This document shows positions 25,658 to 35,213 of a stretch of 64,000 bases of DNA, piece after piece. The stretch is from contig CAKTUZ010000003.1 in assembly GCA_934621605.1 (NCBI GenBank), positions 62,001 through 126,000 on the forward strand, in the 5' to 3' direction. This stretch comes from an uncultured bacterium (GTDB lineage: Bacteria > Vulcanimicrobiota > Xenobia > Xenobiales > Xenobiaceae). Both the position numbers and the translations under genes were made by a program. Under the pieces are notes generated by a model that was not told the origin of the DNA, ran no database searches, and saw only the letters and a list, made by a program, of their open reading frames with translations. Numbering within the stretch: the stretch's first letter is position 1; each line of letters starts with the position of its first letter.

Positions 25658-26491
25658 TTGCTTTTAGATGCGCACTTCCACCCCCTGAGTTGTCCGCAAT
25701 ATTTCCCTACTTCAAGTGACATTTACACTAATTCCAAAGTAAATATTGAAGGTGTGGGAGCCTCCTCTTGTCCACAGGAATGGGAAGAATTGCGCCAATG
25801 GAGTTGCCGCCAAAAACAACCTTTTATTTTGGGCCTTCATCCTTGGCTGGCGGAAGTTTTGGCAGTTGATAATCAAGGTGAAAGTAAATTGCAAAATTAT
25901 TTAAGATACTTAGATAAGCTGCTCAGTAAAGTTCCTCTTCCCTGTGCCATAGGTGAAATAGGCTTTGATAAAGTACATAATAGACAAGCAAATTTTGCTT
26001 GGCAGAAAAAACTTTTCATAGCTCAATGTCAACTAGCTCAAAAATATTCTCTTCCTATAGTCATCCATTGTGTAAAAAGTTACAATCACTTGTTCGATGC
26101 CTTATCCGAACTTAACCAACAATTTAAACAACCGTTGCCCAAAGGTTTTATTCACGCTTTTTGGGCAGCCCCGGAATTGGCTGTACGTTTAATAAAATTC
26201 AATTTTTATATTTCCTTAAACAGTAAATTAGTCAGCAAAGCGGCCGCCTCGTCAACCTGTGCTGAGCGCGTAAAATTAATGGCCCTAGCTAAAGTTATCC
26301 CTTTGCAAAACCTCTTGTTGGAAAGCGATGCCCCTTGGGGAGCTTCCTCTTCAGCCGCCCTTAAGAAACTATGCACTTTTTTAGCTCCCTATTGGTCAGT
26401 TAGCGCTACTCAGTTGCAGGAGATATGTCAATATAACCTACATTTATTTTACAATTTGCCGCTTTATCAATTTAAGACCTTTCGATTGTAG
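25658..26491 (+). CDS. TatD-like metal-dependent hydrolase
   Basis: The 277-residue protein keeps the metal ligands of the TatD family: DAHFHP at the N-terminus (HxH, residues 6 and 8), GEIGFD (bridging Glu), VIHCVKS (His), GFIHAFW (His) and LLLESDAPWG (Asp). The amidohydrolase TIM-barrel spacing is normal. TatD-like enzymes act as deoxyribonucleases or related phosphoesterases. The TTG start at 25658 is supported by GGAGAAAA eight bases upstream. It is the first of three plus-strand genes with short gaps (34 and 78 bp), together with a glycosyltransferase and a methyltransferase, but no functional link between them is evident. Confidence 0.85.
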   Translation: MLLDAHFHPLSCPQYFPTSSDIYTNSKVNIEGVGASSCPQEWEELRQWSCRQKQPFILGLHPWLAEVLAVDNQGESKLQNYLRYLDKLLSKVPLPCAIGEIGFDKVHNRQANFAWQKKLFIAQCQLAQKYSLPIVIHCVKSYNHLFDALSELNQQFKQPLPKGFIHAFWAAPELAVRLIKFNFYISLNSKLVSKAAASSTCAERVKLMALAKVIPLQNLLLESDAPWGASSSAALKKLCTFLAPYWSVSATQLQEICQYNLHLFYNLPLYQFKTFRL

Positions 26492-26525
26492 TAAGCTCCT
26501 CCCACTACCTTTAGGTGATAGATAG

Positions 26526-27839
26526 TTGACCTCAGCTAATAATCAAATCAGAAAGCCGACAGCCACTCACAATATGGATAGTTCCACCCTATACTCAAAA
26601 ATATTAGTCCCAATTCTGCTATTTAGTTTACTAGCTGGAGCTTTTTTTATACGTTTTCGTCAATTCCAGGGCTGTGGTTTTTTTCGCGACGAACCGGGAA
26701 CCAATACTCTCTCCTATCGCTCCGTATATGAATATTTCCGCCCTGAACACGGCGCCAATCCTATAGAAATAAATGGCCTATTTTATTACAAATTTATCCA
26801 GCATCCTTGGCAAAAATTTACCGGACGTGTTTTACACGACGAAACCGTTTACGCTTGTCGCCTCAGTTCTCTGGCAGGAGCTTTACTAGGGTTGGCGGCT
26901 TTTTTCCAGCTGAGTAAAAATTATACCGATCGTTATACAGCTCTACTAGCTACAAGCTTACTAACTATCAACGGATGCCATCAATTTTATTCCAACTATC
27001 TGCGCTATCATATTTTCAGTCTGTTAGCAGCCATATTGCTCACTTGTGCCTTAAGAGCCGTTTTGACTAAAACTAATAGCCGTACTTGGTTTATTTACCA
27101 CTGTTTGACACTTATCAATATTTACACCAGCTTAAATAACCTTACTCTGCTACCAGCCCATTGGCTAATTATTTATCTAACTATGCGTTCAAATTGCCGA
27201 GACAGTAATCCATCGTACTATAACTTGCGTCGAGGTTTAATAACTTCCACCATAATAGCTCTGCTGGCTTTTTTACCTATGCCCTTATGGGATACCCACG
27301 CTTTAGGACGAATGAACAGCTATCCGCCTTTAAACTTCAACCTTTATCTCAATATTTATTGTTGCTTAGCCGGTCTAAAAGAATATTTACTTTCCCCGGC
27401 TTCTTTACTCACTCTTATATCGCTGGCCGTCTTTTTAATTGTCGGCCTAAAAAAAGCCTGGCAAATCTATAAAGAAAAAAGTGATACACGTTTATTAACA
27501 ATCGCTGCTTGGCTCATAATACCCTTAGCCCTTCACTGGCTAATTTCCTTAGTTATTCAACCGCTCATAATTACCAGAAACCTAATTTTTGTCATGCCCG
27601 CTTTTGCCCTTCTGATAGCTACAGGCATAAAAAGCTTAGCTACTTCACTTAAAGCCCGAATAGTAATTACGGCCATATGGCTGGTTATCATTCCCACCTT
27701 GCTCACTCAATGCGGTCACAACGTCTTTTATGAGTGGGACGAACCCCTCAATCCCAAATATTATCATGTTCCCAGGTCTGAATGTTGCCGTTATCCGGGC
27801 GATCATATCTTAGGGCAACCTGCTCAAAATCAAAAGTAA
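26526..27839 (+). CDS. GT-C-fold membrane glycosyltransferase (GT39/PMT-like)
   Basis: A 437-residue polytopic membrane protein with about ten hydrophobic segments. The first extracytoplasmic loop carries GCGFFRDEPGTNTLSYR, where the acidic DE pair is the usual catalytic position of GT-C enzymes that use polyprenyl-phosphate sugars. Later segments (YACRLSSLAGALLGLAAF; INGCHQFYSNYLRYH) match the PMT/ArnT-like core. I infer transfer of a sugar to a protein, lipid or surface polymer on the outer face of the cytoplasmic membrane. The TTG start at 26526 is preceded by AGGTGAT; an ATG 16 codons later is an alternative. Acceptor unknown. Confidence 0.75.
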   Translation: MTSANNQIRKPTATHNMDSSTLYSKILVPILLFSLLAGAFFIRFRQFQGCGFFRDEPGTNTLSYRSVYEYFRPEHGANPIEINGLFYYKFIQHPWQKFTGRVLHDETVYACRLSSLAGALLGLAAFFQLSKNYTDRYTALLATSLLTINGCHQFYSNYLRYHIFSLLAAILLTCALRAVLTKTNSRTWFIYHCLTLINIYTSLNNLTLLPAHWLIIYLTMRSNCRDSNPSYYNLRRGLITSTIIALLAFLPMPLWDTHALGRMNSYPPLNFNLYLNIYCCLAGLKEYLLSPASLLTLISLAVFLIVGLKKAWQIYKEKSDTRLLTIAAWLIIPLALHWLISLVIQPLIITRNLIFVMPAFALLIATGIKSLATSLKARIVITAIWLVIIPTLLTQCGHNVFYEWDEPLNPKYYHVPRSECCRYPGDHILGQPAQNQK

Positions 27840-27917
27840 ATTTCATAATTAAAGTCTTGTGTACATTTCAAACAAAGTAAGGCTCATATCTAGGATTTTT
27901 GCTAAAGCGGAAGTATA

Positions 27918-29531
27918 TTGAGCGGTAGTTTTTTTGAACCAATACAAAAGAATGGATGGCGGAGATATTTTACTGTGTTTTTTAAGCAATGGATGCATAA
28001 TTTTGCTAATCCCGGCATAAAATGGGGCGGTTCTTATGTTTTGCGCCGTATGAATCAAGAGCATATACCCCTTTTTCATTTCGCCAGCCAATTTTTTGAA
28101 ATTCCCGCCAACGGAACAGTTTTGGATATTGGCTGCGGAGGCGGCCACCATTTATCTATGCTGCGTAAAATGCGCCACAGTGCCCTCATATACGGCATAG
28201 ATATTTCTCCCTTGAGCGTAAAAGCTTCCATTGAATACAACAAAGAAGCCGTAAACATGGGCCTAGCCAAAATAATTCAGGGTGATGTTTGCGAACTTCC
28301 TTTTTCCGACAATTGGTTTGACTTAGCTACAGCTTCAGAAACAGTCTATTTCTGGTCCAACGTCCAAAAAGGCTTCGAAGAAATTTATCGCGTTCTCAAA
28401 CCGGGAGGTACCGTAGCAATCTATTGCGATAGCTGCGATCCTATTGCCGAGAAAAAACATACCGACTTAATTCCCGGCATGCGTGTCTATACTTCCGAAG
28501 AGTTACAAAGTTTTGCCCGAGAAACTAAGTTTATCAATATAAAAGTCAACCTCAGCGAAGACGGCAAAATTTGCTTAACCGCTCAAAAGGAAGGTTCTTT
28601 CCGAAAAATTCCCTTCTTTTATATGGGCAATCCTTATAACACTCTGGCTGCCCTTTGGGCTCGCACTTTGGAAGCTCGCCAACCTGTGCCTATTTTGGAG
28701 GATCAAAACGCTCTAGATGTAGTCAGCAATATAAATTATGATTTCAGCTATTTTGCCGATCTGGGCATCGATCAGGTAGGCTTGGCCGTGCGCGACTACT
28801 TAATCGATCGTATGCTGAAAAATTTCTTGGAAAAGAACCAAGATGTAACTATTATCAACTTAGCTCCCGGCTTAGATACTCGTTTACACCGCATTCCAGA
28901 AAATACTTACAAAAAATGGATCGATATCGACGTTCCCTTAAATTTAGATTTACGTCGCGCTTTTTTCAGTAAAGCTGATAAATTGGAAGTAATAGCCAAG
29001 AGTATCACCGACTTCAGTTGGATCGATAATATAAGTAAGGCTAACGAGCCCAAAGTTATTATCGCCCAAGATCTTTTTGCCTACATTGAGCTCGATACAA
29101 TAAAATCCTTTTTAACTAAATTGGCCCATAAATTTTCTTCTATTGATGTAATTTTCGATCTGCCTTCTACTGAAGAGATGAAAGAAAATCATGCTATGAC
29201 CCTCCCCCCGGTCGTCGTTAAAAAAAAGCCCAATGTCAAAATTTCCAAAAAGGGAAATGTTACCGAAAGCGCCCAACGTCCCCGCATTTTATGGACTTTG
29301 CAAAATGTCTTTGCAGTACAGAAATGGTGCAAAGCTATTCGAGTAGTCGAAGAGCGCAACTTATTTGACTACGATAAAAAACGCTGGGGTTGGCGCGGTT
29401 TTATTGCTCGCTTGCCCATTAATCGAGCCAAAATGTCTCATAACGTCGTCCAAATCAGATTGAAACGCGAACTTTTAATCGACGAGAAAGATCGCAACAT
29501 CAAAAAGAGCGGTATTGAAACAGATATTTAA
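27918..29531 (+). CDS. Fusion of a class I SAM methyltransferase and a leucine-carboxyl-methyltransferase-like domain
   Basis: A 537-residue protein with two methyltransferase domains. The N-terminal domain (about 60-210) has motif I VLDIGCGGGHH, the acidic GIDISPLS, LPFSDNWFDLATAS and YRVLKPGGTVAIY, a typical type-11 small-molecule methyltransferase. The C-terminal domain (about 235-430) has RTLEARQPVPILEDQNALDV, INLAPGLDTRLHRI and KKWIDIDVPLNLDLRR, the pattern of the PPM1/LCMT family that methylates carboxyl groups. Both SAM sites look intact. The ORF opens at TTG 27918; a GTG at 27975, preceded by GGCGGAGAT, may be the true start. A strong terminator-like stem follows the stop. Substrates are unknown; secondary metabolism is a possibility. 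Confidence 0.75.
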   Translation: MSGSFFEPIQKNGWRRYFTVFFKQWMHNFANPGIKWGGSYVLRRMNQEHIPLFHFASQFFEIPANGTVLDIGCGGGHHLSMLRKMRHSALIYGIDISPLSVKASIEYNKEAVNMGLAKIIQGDVCELPFSDNWFDLATASETVYFWSNVQKGFEEIYRVLKPGGTVAIYCDSCDPIAEKKHTDLIPGMRVYTSEELQSFARETKFINIKVNLSEDGKICLTAQKEGSFRKIPFFYMGNPYNTLAALWARTLEARQPVPILEDQNALDVVSNINYDFSYFADLGIDQVGLAVRDYLIDRMLKNFLEKNQDVTIINLAPGLDTRLHRIPENTYKKWIDIDVPLNLDLRRAFFSKADKLEVIAKSITDFSWIDNISKANEPKVIIAQDLFAYIELDTIKSFLTKLAHKFSSIDVIFDLPSTEEMKENHAMTLPPVVVKKKPNVKISKKGNVTESAQRPRILWTLQNVFAVQKWCKAIRVVEERNLFDYDKKRWGWRGFIARLPINRAKMSHNVVQIRLKRELLIDEKDRNIKKSGIETDI

Positions 29532-29549
29532 GCTCATTTTCTCCACTAT

Positions 29550-29583
29550 AACGCCCGAGTTGTAAACATACCACTTGGGCGTT
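29550..29583. terminator. Bidirectional-looking hairpin between convergent genes
   Basis: AACGCCCGAGT (29550-29560) pairs with ACTTGGGCGTT (29573-29583), 11 bp with one G-T wobble. It sits between the methyltransferase stop (+) and the helicase stop (-), and could end transcription from both sides, though the T-tracts are short. Confidence 0.6.
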
Positions 29584-29590
29584 AACATGT

Positions 29591-32008
29591 TTACCAAAGA
29601 AAATCAGCCGAAAGCAAACCGGTTCTAAACCACTGATAAGCTTGTTCAGCCAGAACATCACTTTTATTGTAAATTATCGGACATTCAGACGGCAAAGAAT
29701 GCAAAAAGTGGTGACGATAATTTTTACCACTATATAAATCGAGCCGGTTATCCAAAACAAAGACCACACCGCGATCTTTTTCTGTACGTACCAAACGGCC
29801 AAAGCCTTGGCAGAATTTAAGTACAGCCAAAGGGATAGCATATTTGCGAAAAGCCTGATCGCCCATGCTTTTAGAGCGAATCTTAAAAAACGGATTATCC
29901 GGTGAAGTAAAAGGCAAACGCAAAATGACCACACAAGAAAGCGCTTCACCAGCTACATCCACTCCCTCCCAAAATGAATCGGTACCAACAAGTACTATTT
30001 TTTCGGCCTTTTCCTTGGCTCGTCGCAAACGCTCTATTTGTTCAGCCCTAAGGCCGGAACTCTGCTTTAACAAAATTATGCCCGACCTAGCCAAAGGATG
30101 TTGCAATATTTCATATATTTTTTCTACTTCATAGCGTGAAGTAGCCAAAATAAGCATACGCCCCTGCCACAACTTGGCAGTCTTGGCAATAAAGCGTACT
30201 GCTTGACTCAAAAAAGCATCGCTACCAGCTTCATCAGATAAACCAGAACGCCCCAAATCACTAGCCACTGCCAACAGCGCTTGATATTCATAATGAAAAG
30301 GACTGCTAAAACTCAGTTTTTTCACCGAATTTTGCTCAATTTTATCTACACCGGTTCTAGAACAGAAAAAATCAAAGCTGTTATCAATTTTTAAAGTCGC
30401 TGAAGTTGCAATAGCTGTCGGTATCTGTGACCAAAAAGCTGAAGCCAAATAGTCGCTTATATCTATTTTAGCCGCTCTCAATCTTACGCCACCGCGCCAT
30501 TTTTCCATCCAATGACCCAAAGAATCAGTATCATTGTCTATATCGTGACAAATTTGAAAATTTTGTATAAAGCAATCCAGCTGCTCTAAAGCGGTAGAAA
30601 TTAATACTCCGGGCTGATTATTGCTTTCCTCAATTTCGGCTCGCTCGGCTATTTCTTTCCAAAGTCCCTCTATTTCTCTAAGCTGAGCGGCGCAATTATT
30701 ACTGGCACTCTTAATCTTTTCAGCTCCTACAGCCAGGTTGTGTCCCCAATTTCCGGAAAGAGAGAGCCACTGACTGTTTAACATGGCTACCCGAGATTTT
30801 CTTTCAAAACATTCCAACCGACTGTAAGCTTCATTAGAATAATAATCTTCCAAAGCTCTAAAATACGGAGCCACACTTTCACGCAAAGCTTGGAAAGCTC
30901 CATAATAAAAGCCTTTTAAATCACTTAAAACATGGGTCTCAGCCCCATAAGGCAAATAATTCCCCAAGCGACGCACAGCTTCGGCCAAATTGCTGAACCA
31001 ACCAGGCGGATAGTGGTTTTTTCCACCTTCGGCAAAAAACGACGCTTTTTTATCACCATTTTCTTTATCATCAATAAGTGCCATTTGCTCAGAAGCTTCT
31101 GTAACCATATCTTCGGATTCTTCTGAATTGGAGTGTCTGACAGCCGCAAAACCGGTAAAAAACTCGCTGCTAACCGAGCCGTCGAAGGCATTAGACATTT
31201 GCTCAATAGCTACATCTTCAAAGTGATGGGCTTCATCAATAATACAAACGCCAATCTGTGGCACCAACCTATTTAAACTATCCTGACGCAATACAGCACA
31301 CAATAAAGCATGATTAGCTACACAAATGTCAGCACCGCCTAAAAGAGCCCGTTCTTTATAGAAATAACAACTGTGGAAATAGCGACAACTGCGTTTAGTG
31401 CAACTGAGCGATTCGGCACAAATATGCGGCCATAAACTATCATCCCAGGCACATTTTCTTTTGGTAAGACGACGAAAATCAGCCACTAAACCGCGCAGAG
31501 ACTCTTCTTCTTGCAATTCAGGATGGAATAGAGAGTAATTGTCAGTTTCTATACAATCGCCAATATGTTCCAAAAGCTCAGTATATTGCGGATATTGTCG
31601 GCTATTTTGCAACATACGGTAAAAACGCATTAAGCATAAATATCGAGTACGTCCCAAAGCTTGAATGAGACGGAAAGATATACCCAAGCGATCACGTACA
31701 AAGGGATAATCCTTATCAAAGATTTGTTGTTGCAAATTAGTGGTATAAGTCGCAATTAAAGTCTGCCCGCCACCATATTTTGTGCGCCAAATAACACTAG
31801 GTATTAAATAAGCTAATGTCTTACCTACTCCAGTACCAGCTTGAGCTAAAAGTACCCCACCACTAGCAATAGCTTCGGCAGTCGCTAAAGCCATTTTAAC
31901 TTGTTCTTGACGCACGCTGTAATTACTACGGGAAGGAATCAGTTCAGTAAAGACTTGTTCTACATCGTGGAGATAAGCTTCAAGATTTGCGTTCTGTTCA
32001 GCGGCCAT
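29591..32008 (-). CDS. DinG/XPD-like superfamily 2 helicase
   Basis: The start is ATG 32008, which follows GGAGAACAGAG; the open frame continues upstream to a TTG at 32059, but those codons lie inside the pnp terminator stem. The 805-residue product has Walker A AQAGTGVGKT, the DEAH box CIIDEAHHFED, and C-terminal helicase motifs (VGTDSFWEGVD; LPFTSPDNP; QGFGRLVRTEKDRG). Between motifs I and II lie four cysteines (LSCTKRSCRYFHSC region plus one upstream), fitting the 4Fe-4S cluster of XPD/DinG helicases. It is inferred to unwind DNA or R-loops during repair. Transcribed minus-strand downstream of pnp and convergent with the methyltransferase gene. Confidence 0.85.
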   Translation of the reverse strand: MAAEQNANLEAYLHDVEQVFTELIPSRSNYSVRQEQVKMALATAEAIASGGVLLAQAGTGVGKTLAYLIPSVIWRTKYGGGQTLIATYTTNLQQQIFDKDYPFVRDRLGISFRLIQALGRTRYLCLMRFYRMLQNSRQYPQYTELLEHIGDCIETDNYSLFHPELQEEESLRGLVADFRRLTKRKCAWDDSLWPHICAESLSCTKRSCRYFHSCYFYKERALLGGADICVANHALLCAVLRQDSLNRLVPQIGVCIIDEAHHFEDVAIEQMSNAFDGSVSSEFFTGFAAVRHSNSEESEDMVTEASEQMALIDDKENGDKKASFFAEGGKNHYPPGWFSNLAEAVRRLGNYLPYGAETHVLSDLKGFYYGAFQALRESVAPYFRALEDYYSNEAYSRLECFERKSRVAMLNSQWLSLSGNWGHNLAVGAEKIKSASNNCAAQLREIEGLWKEIAERAEIEESNNQPGVLISTALEQLDCFIQNFQICHDIDNDTDSLGHWMEKWRGGVRLRAAKIDISDYLASAFWSQIPTAIATSATLKIDNSFDFFCSRTGVDKIEQNSVKKLSFSSPFHYEYQALLAVASDLGRSGLSDEAGSDAFLSQAVRFIAKTAKLWQGRMLILATSRYEVEKIYEILQHPLARSGIILLKQSSGLRAEQIERLRRAKEKAEKIVLVGTDSFWEGVDVAGEALSCVVILRLPFTSPDNPFFKIRSKSMGDQAFRKYAIPLAVLKFCQGFGRLVRTEKDRGVVFVLDNRLDLYSGKNYRHHFLHSLPSECPIIYNKSDVLAEQAYQWFRTGLLSADFLW

Positions 32009-32032
32009 AACTCTGTTCTCCGGTTCATTAAC

Positions 32033-32073
32033 AAAAAAAAAGCCAGTCCAACTATGCAATTGAAACTGGCTTT
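32033..32073 (-). terminator. Intrinsic terminator of pnp
   Basis: AAAGCCAGT (32039-32047) pairs with ACTGGCTTT (32065-32073). On the minus strand the stem is followed by nine T (32033-32041). It lies 66 bp after the pnp stop and overlaps the upstream leader of the helicase gene. Confidence 0.85.
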
Positions 32074-32138
32074 CTTAGTTCCGGATCAACTGACTTCCGG
32101 CTTATGGTAGCTTAAAAAGTCAGCTCATGCGTTTATTA

Positions 32139-34946
32139 CTACATTTCGGAACGGCGACGACGGCGATGGCGAGTGGGCATATCAGCCTCAGGGCGGATAT
32201 CCTGCCTGGGCTCATCGTAGACAGGTTCACGCATGATAGGTTCGCGACGACGCATAGGAGGAACTTCGTCATACATCGGCTCGCGACGACGCATAGGAGG
32301 AACATCATCATATATCGGCTCGCGACGGCGCATAGGAGGAACCTCATCATACATCGGCTCACGACGGCGACTCATAGGACGCTCGTTGAAAGCAGGTTCA
32401 CGACGGCGAGCGGGCATCATTCTGTTATCATAAAGATCTTCCTGATAACGAGGAGCTACTGAACGCTCGTCGCGTAAAACTCTGGCTGCAGCTCTGTCAG
32501 CGCGTTCAGGTTCGCGACGAGAACGCTTGGGAGCTCTCTCTACACGCTCGTAACGCTCAGGGGCGTCCATACGCTCTAAGCGATCTATATGTTCCATACG
32601 CTCAGCTCGATCTGTGCGCTCGGGACGCTCGGAGCGTTCTACGCGCTCAGGACGCTCCAAACGCTCGGAATGATCAGCGCGTTCGGAACGGTCGGTACGC
32701 TCAACTCGAGCAGGACGAGGGCGACGCTCGGGACGGATATCACCTACATCTACAGGAGAATCAGCTTGAGCTAATTCTTCTTCACTCCAAAGACCTTTGC
32801 GGGTGAGGTTAATACGCCCTAAATTATCAATTTCTTCAACCTTAACCTGAACATGATCGCCGACATGAAGCACATCTTCTACGCTGCGAATATGGAAAGG
32901 CTTAATCTTGGAAACATGAAGTAAACCTTCACGTCCTGGCAAAATCTCTACAAAAGCACCAAAGTCCATCAAACGAGCCACAGTACCATCATAGACTTCA
33001 CCAGCCTGTACTTCACGCACCAAATCGTTGATCATCTTGCAAGCCTTGTCGGCAGCTTCACTGTTAGAGGCAGCTACAAAGACTTTACCATCATTTTCAA
33101 TCTCGACTTTAGCACCAGTTTCGGCAATAATCTTATTGATAACTTTTCCACCCGGCCCAATAACATCTTTAATGCGCTCGGGAGCAACTTGTAAAGTAAC
33201 AATCTTGGGAGCATAAGGAGAAAGATGATCGCGGTGTTGAGGAATGACCTCATGGATCATTTCCAAAATTTCCAAACGAGCGTCGCGGGCTTGGGCTAAA
33301 GCTTTGCCCAAAATATCCATAGTTACGCCCTTCATCTTGATATCCATTTGCAAGGCGGTGACACCACTGGAAGTACCGGTGACTTTAAAGTCCATTTCAC
33401 CAAAAGCATCTTCCATACCCTGAATATCGGTCAGTACCACATAATTGTCGCCTTTTTTAATTAGGCCCATGGCAATACCAGCCACAGGAGCTTTCAAAGG
33501 TACACCAGCATCAAGCAAGGCCAAAGTGCTGCCACAAGTAGAAGCCATAGAGCTAGAGCCGTTGGATTCCAACACATCACTCACCACGCGAATAGCGTAA
33601 GGGAACTCGTCAGTGCTAGGCAAAACAGGCAATAAAGCTCTTTCAGCCAAAGCGCCGTGACCGATTTCGCGACGACCGGGGCTGCGCATAGCCTTAGCTT
33701 CACCTACGCTGAAAGGCGGGAAATTGTAGTGATGCATATAACGACGGGTAGTTTCGCCGAACACGTTATCGAAGGTCTGAGCTTCGGACAAAGTGCCCAA
33801 AGTGCAAGCGGAAAGCACCTGAGTTTGGCCGCGAGTAAAAATACCAGAGCCGTGAGTGCGGGGCATAACGCCAACTTTAGCCCACAAAGGACGAATTTCA
33901 TTAACCTTACGACCGTCGGGACGAATGCCTTCATCGACTATCATAGTCATAAGCTCATCTTCTTTAATGTGCTTAGAAATGGCAGCATAATCTTTGTCAG
34001 CACCAGCAGCGGCACAAATTTCCAAAGCGGCGGTTTTTTCGGCTTCGCCCAAAGCGGCATCAGCTTCGATAGCAGCTTTAAGACCAGTTAAATTGATAGC
34101 GTCAAAAGCTACTTCGCGAGCATGCTTCTCAATAACGCGCATAGCTTTGGCGATTTCGTCAAATTGATATTTGCGTACAAGCACTTCCAATTCGGCACTG
34201 GGGGTATATACAGGATAATCCCCTTTAGGCTTACCGCAAACGGCAACCAATTCTTCAATAGAAGCAATAATAGTGCGAATAGCCTCATGAGCTACTTCAA
34301 AAGCTTGCACTAACAAATCTTCAGGTACTTCCTGACAACCGCACTCAACCATATTGATATTGGCTTTAGTGCCGGCCACTGTCAAATTCAAAGTGCTGCT
34401 CTTAAGTTCGGTCTCGGTAGGGTTAATAACAAACTCACCATCGATATAACCAACGCGAACACCAGCAACGGGGCCGTCGAAGGGGATATCGGAAATAGAC
34501 AAAGCGGCACCGGCGCCACAAAGGGCCAAAACATCGGGATTATTTTCGGTATCTACCGAAGTGCACAGGCCGACAATATGTACATCATTACGGAAACCTT
34601 CAGGGAAAAGCGGACGGCAGGGACGATCGATAACACGAGATACTAAAATAGCTCTTTCCGGGGGACGGCTCTCACGCTTAATCCAGCCACCGGGAATCTT
34701 ACCCGCAGCATACATTCTCTCTTCATAATCTACGGTCAAGGGGAAGAAATCAACTCCCTCTCTGGGCATAGGGCTGGCGCATACAGTAACTAAAACGACG
34801 GTTTCACCGCTGCTGACCAATACGGCACCACCGGCTTGCTTGGCAACTTCGCCGGTTTCAAAGCGGATAGTACGACCGCCGACATGGCATTCGACGACAT
34901 GTTTCTCTTTCTCAACTCGAGAAAGCACGTCTGTCAACTTACTCAT
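32139..34946 (-). CDS. pnp: Polyribonucleotide nucleotidyltransferase with long Arg/Glu/Pro-rich tail
   Basis: A 935-residue PNPase that phosphorolytically degrades RNA 3' to 5'. Domains in order: RNase PH 1 (about 1-230), alpha-helical linker (240-320), RNase PH 2 (325-545, with TRGQTQVLSACTLGT and SSMASTCGSTLALLDAGVP), KH domain (about 555-620, KDVIGPGGKVINKI) and S1 domain (about 625-695). The core is of normal length (about 700 residues). A 230-residue C-terminal extension follows. It starts with a charged Arg/Glu/Asp region (ERVERSERPERTDRAER) and ends in nearly exact 13-residue units RRREPMYDEVPPM. Start ATG 34946 with AAAGGAGAG upstream. Located downstream of rpsO, the conserved rpsO-pnp arrangement. 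Confidence 0.95.
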   Translation of the reverse strand: MSKLTDVLSRVEKEKHVVECHVGGRTIRFETGEVAKQAGGAVLVSSGETVVLVTVCASPMPREGVDFFPLTVDYEERMYAAGKIPGGWIKRESRPPERAILVSRVIDRPCRPLFPEGFRNDVHIVGLCTSVDTENNPDVLALCGAGAALSISDIPFDGPVAGVRVGYIDGEFVINPTETELKSSTLNLTVAGTKANINMVECGCQEVPEDLLVQAFEVAHEAIRTIIASIEELVAVCGKPKGDYPVYTPSAELEVLVRKYQFDEIAKAMRVIEKHAREVAFDAINLTGLKAAIEADAALGEAEKTAALEICAAAGADKDYAAISKHIKEDELMTMIVDEGIRPDGRKVNEIRPLWAKVGVMPRTHGSGIFTRGQTQVLSACTLGTLSEAQTFDNVFGETTRRYMHHYNFPPFSVGEAKAMRSPGRREIGHGALAERALLPVLPSTDEFPYAIRVVSDVLESNGSSSMASTCGSTLALLDAGVPLKAPVAGIAMGLIKKGDNYVVLTDIQGMEDAFGEMDFKVTGTSSGVTALQMDIKMKGVTMDILGKALAQARDARLEILEMIHEVIPQHRDHLSPYAPKIVTLQVAPERIKDVIGPGGKVINKIIAETGAKVEIENDGKVFVAASNSEAADKACKMINDLVREVQAGEVYDGTVARLMDFGAFVEILPGREGLLHVSKIKPFHIRSVEDVLHVGDHVQVKVEEIDNLGRINLTRKGLWSEEELAQADSPVDVGDIRPERRPRPARVERTDRSERADHSERLERPERVERSERPERTDRAERMEHIDRLERMDAPERYERVERAPKRSRREPERADRAAARVLRDERSVAPRYQEDLYDNRMMPARRREPAFNERPMSRRREPMYDEVPPMRRREPIYDDVPPMRRREPMYDEVPPMRRREPIMREPVYDEPRQDIRPEADMPTRHRRRRRSEM
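32229..32374 (-). repeat. 39-bp tandem repeats in the 3' part of pnp
   Basis: About 3.6 near-identical 39-bp units encode RRREPxYDxVPPM. Units differ mostly at synonymous or conservative positions (GAA/GAC, ATG/ATA), indicating recent tandem duplication in a repeat that stays in frame. Confidence 0.85.
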
Positions 34947-35213
34947 ATTATGAGACTCTCCTTTGATTCTTCTTTATACATTAAATAATACGATCAATAA
35001 CTAATGGCTAACAAACAGCAGGCCACGGCCAAGAGTCTTTCCTCAACGCTGTCTCAATTAGTGCGGACAGTCTCCGAACGCCGACTGACAACAGCGATAC
35101 AAAAATACTTAATCTTTAGCCCCCAAGATTTCATTCACAAGAAGAATAACCCTGCCTAAACAACAAAGTAATAAGAGCAGAAAACTGTTTTTTATTTTTA
35201 GCCATAGAGCGAC
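34947..35213 (-). promoter_or_regulatory. pnp 5' leader region without a gene
   Basis: No gene is supported in this stretch. On the minus strand it forms the region between the rpsO 3' hairpin and the pnp ATG. Candidate sigma70-like elements (TTGTGA, 16 bp, TAAAGA near 35110) are weak. It most likely contains the pnp promoter and/or a processed rpsO-pnp leader. Confidence 0.4.

Noticed and set aside
32233..32774. Plus-strand ORFs over the pnp tail repeats
   Set aside because: They are mirror frames of the 39-bp repeats with no ribosome binding site; the minus-strand PNPase frame is continuous through the core.
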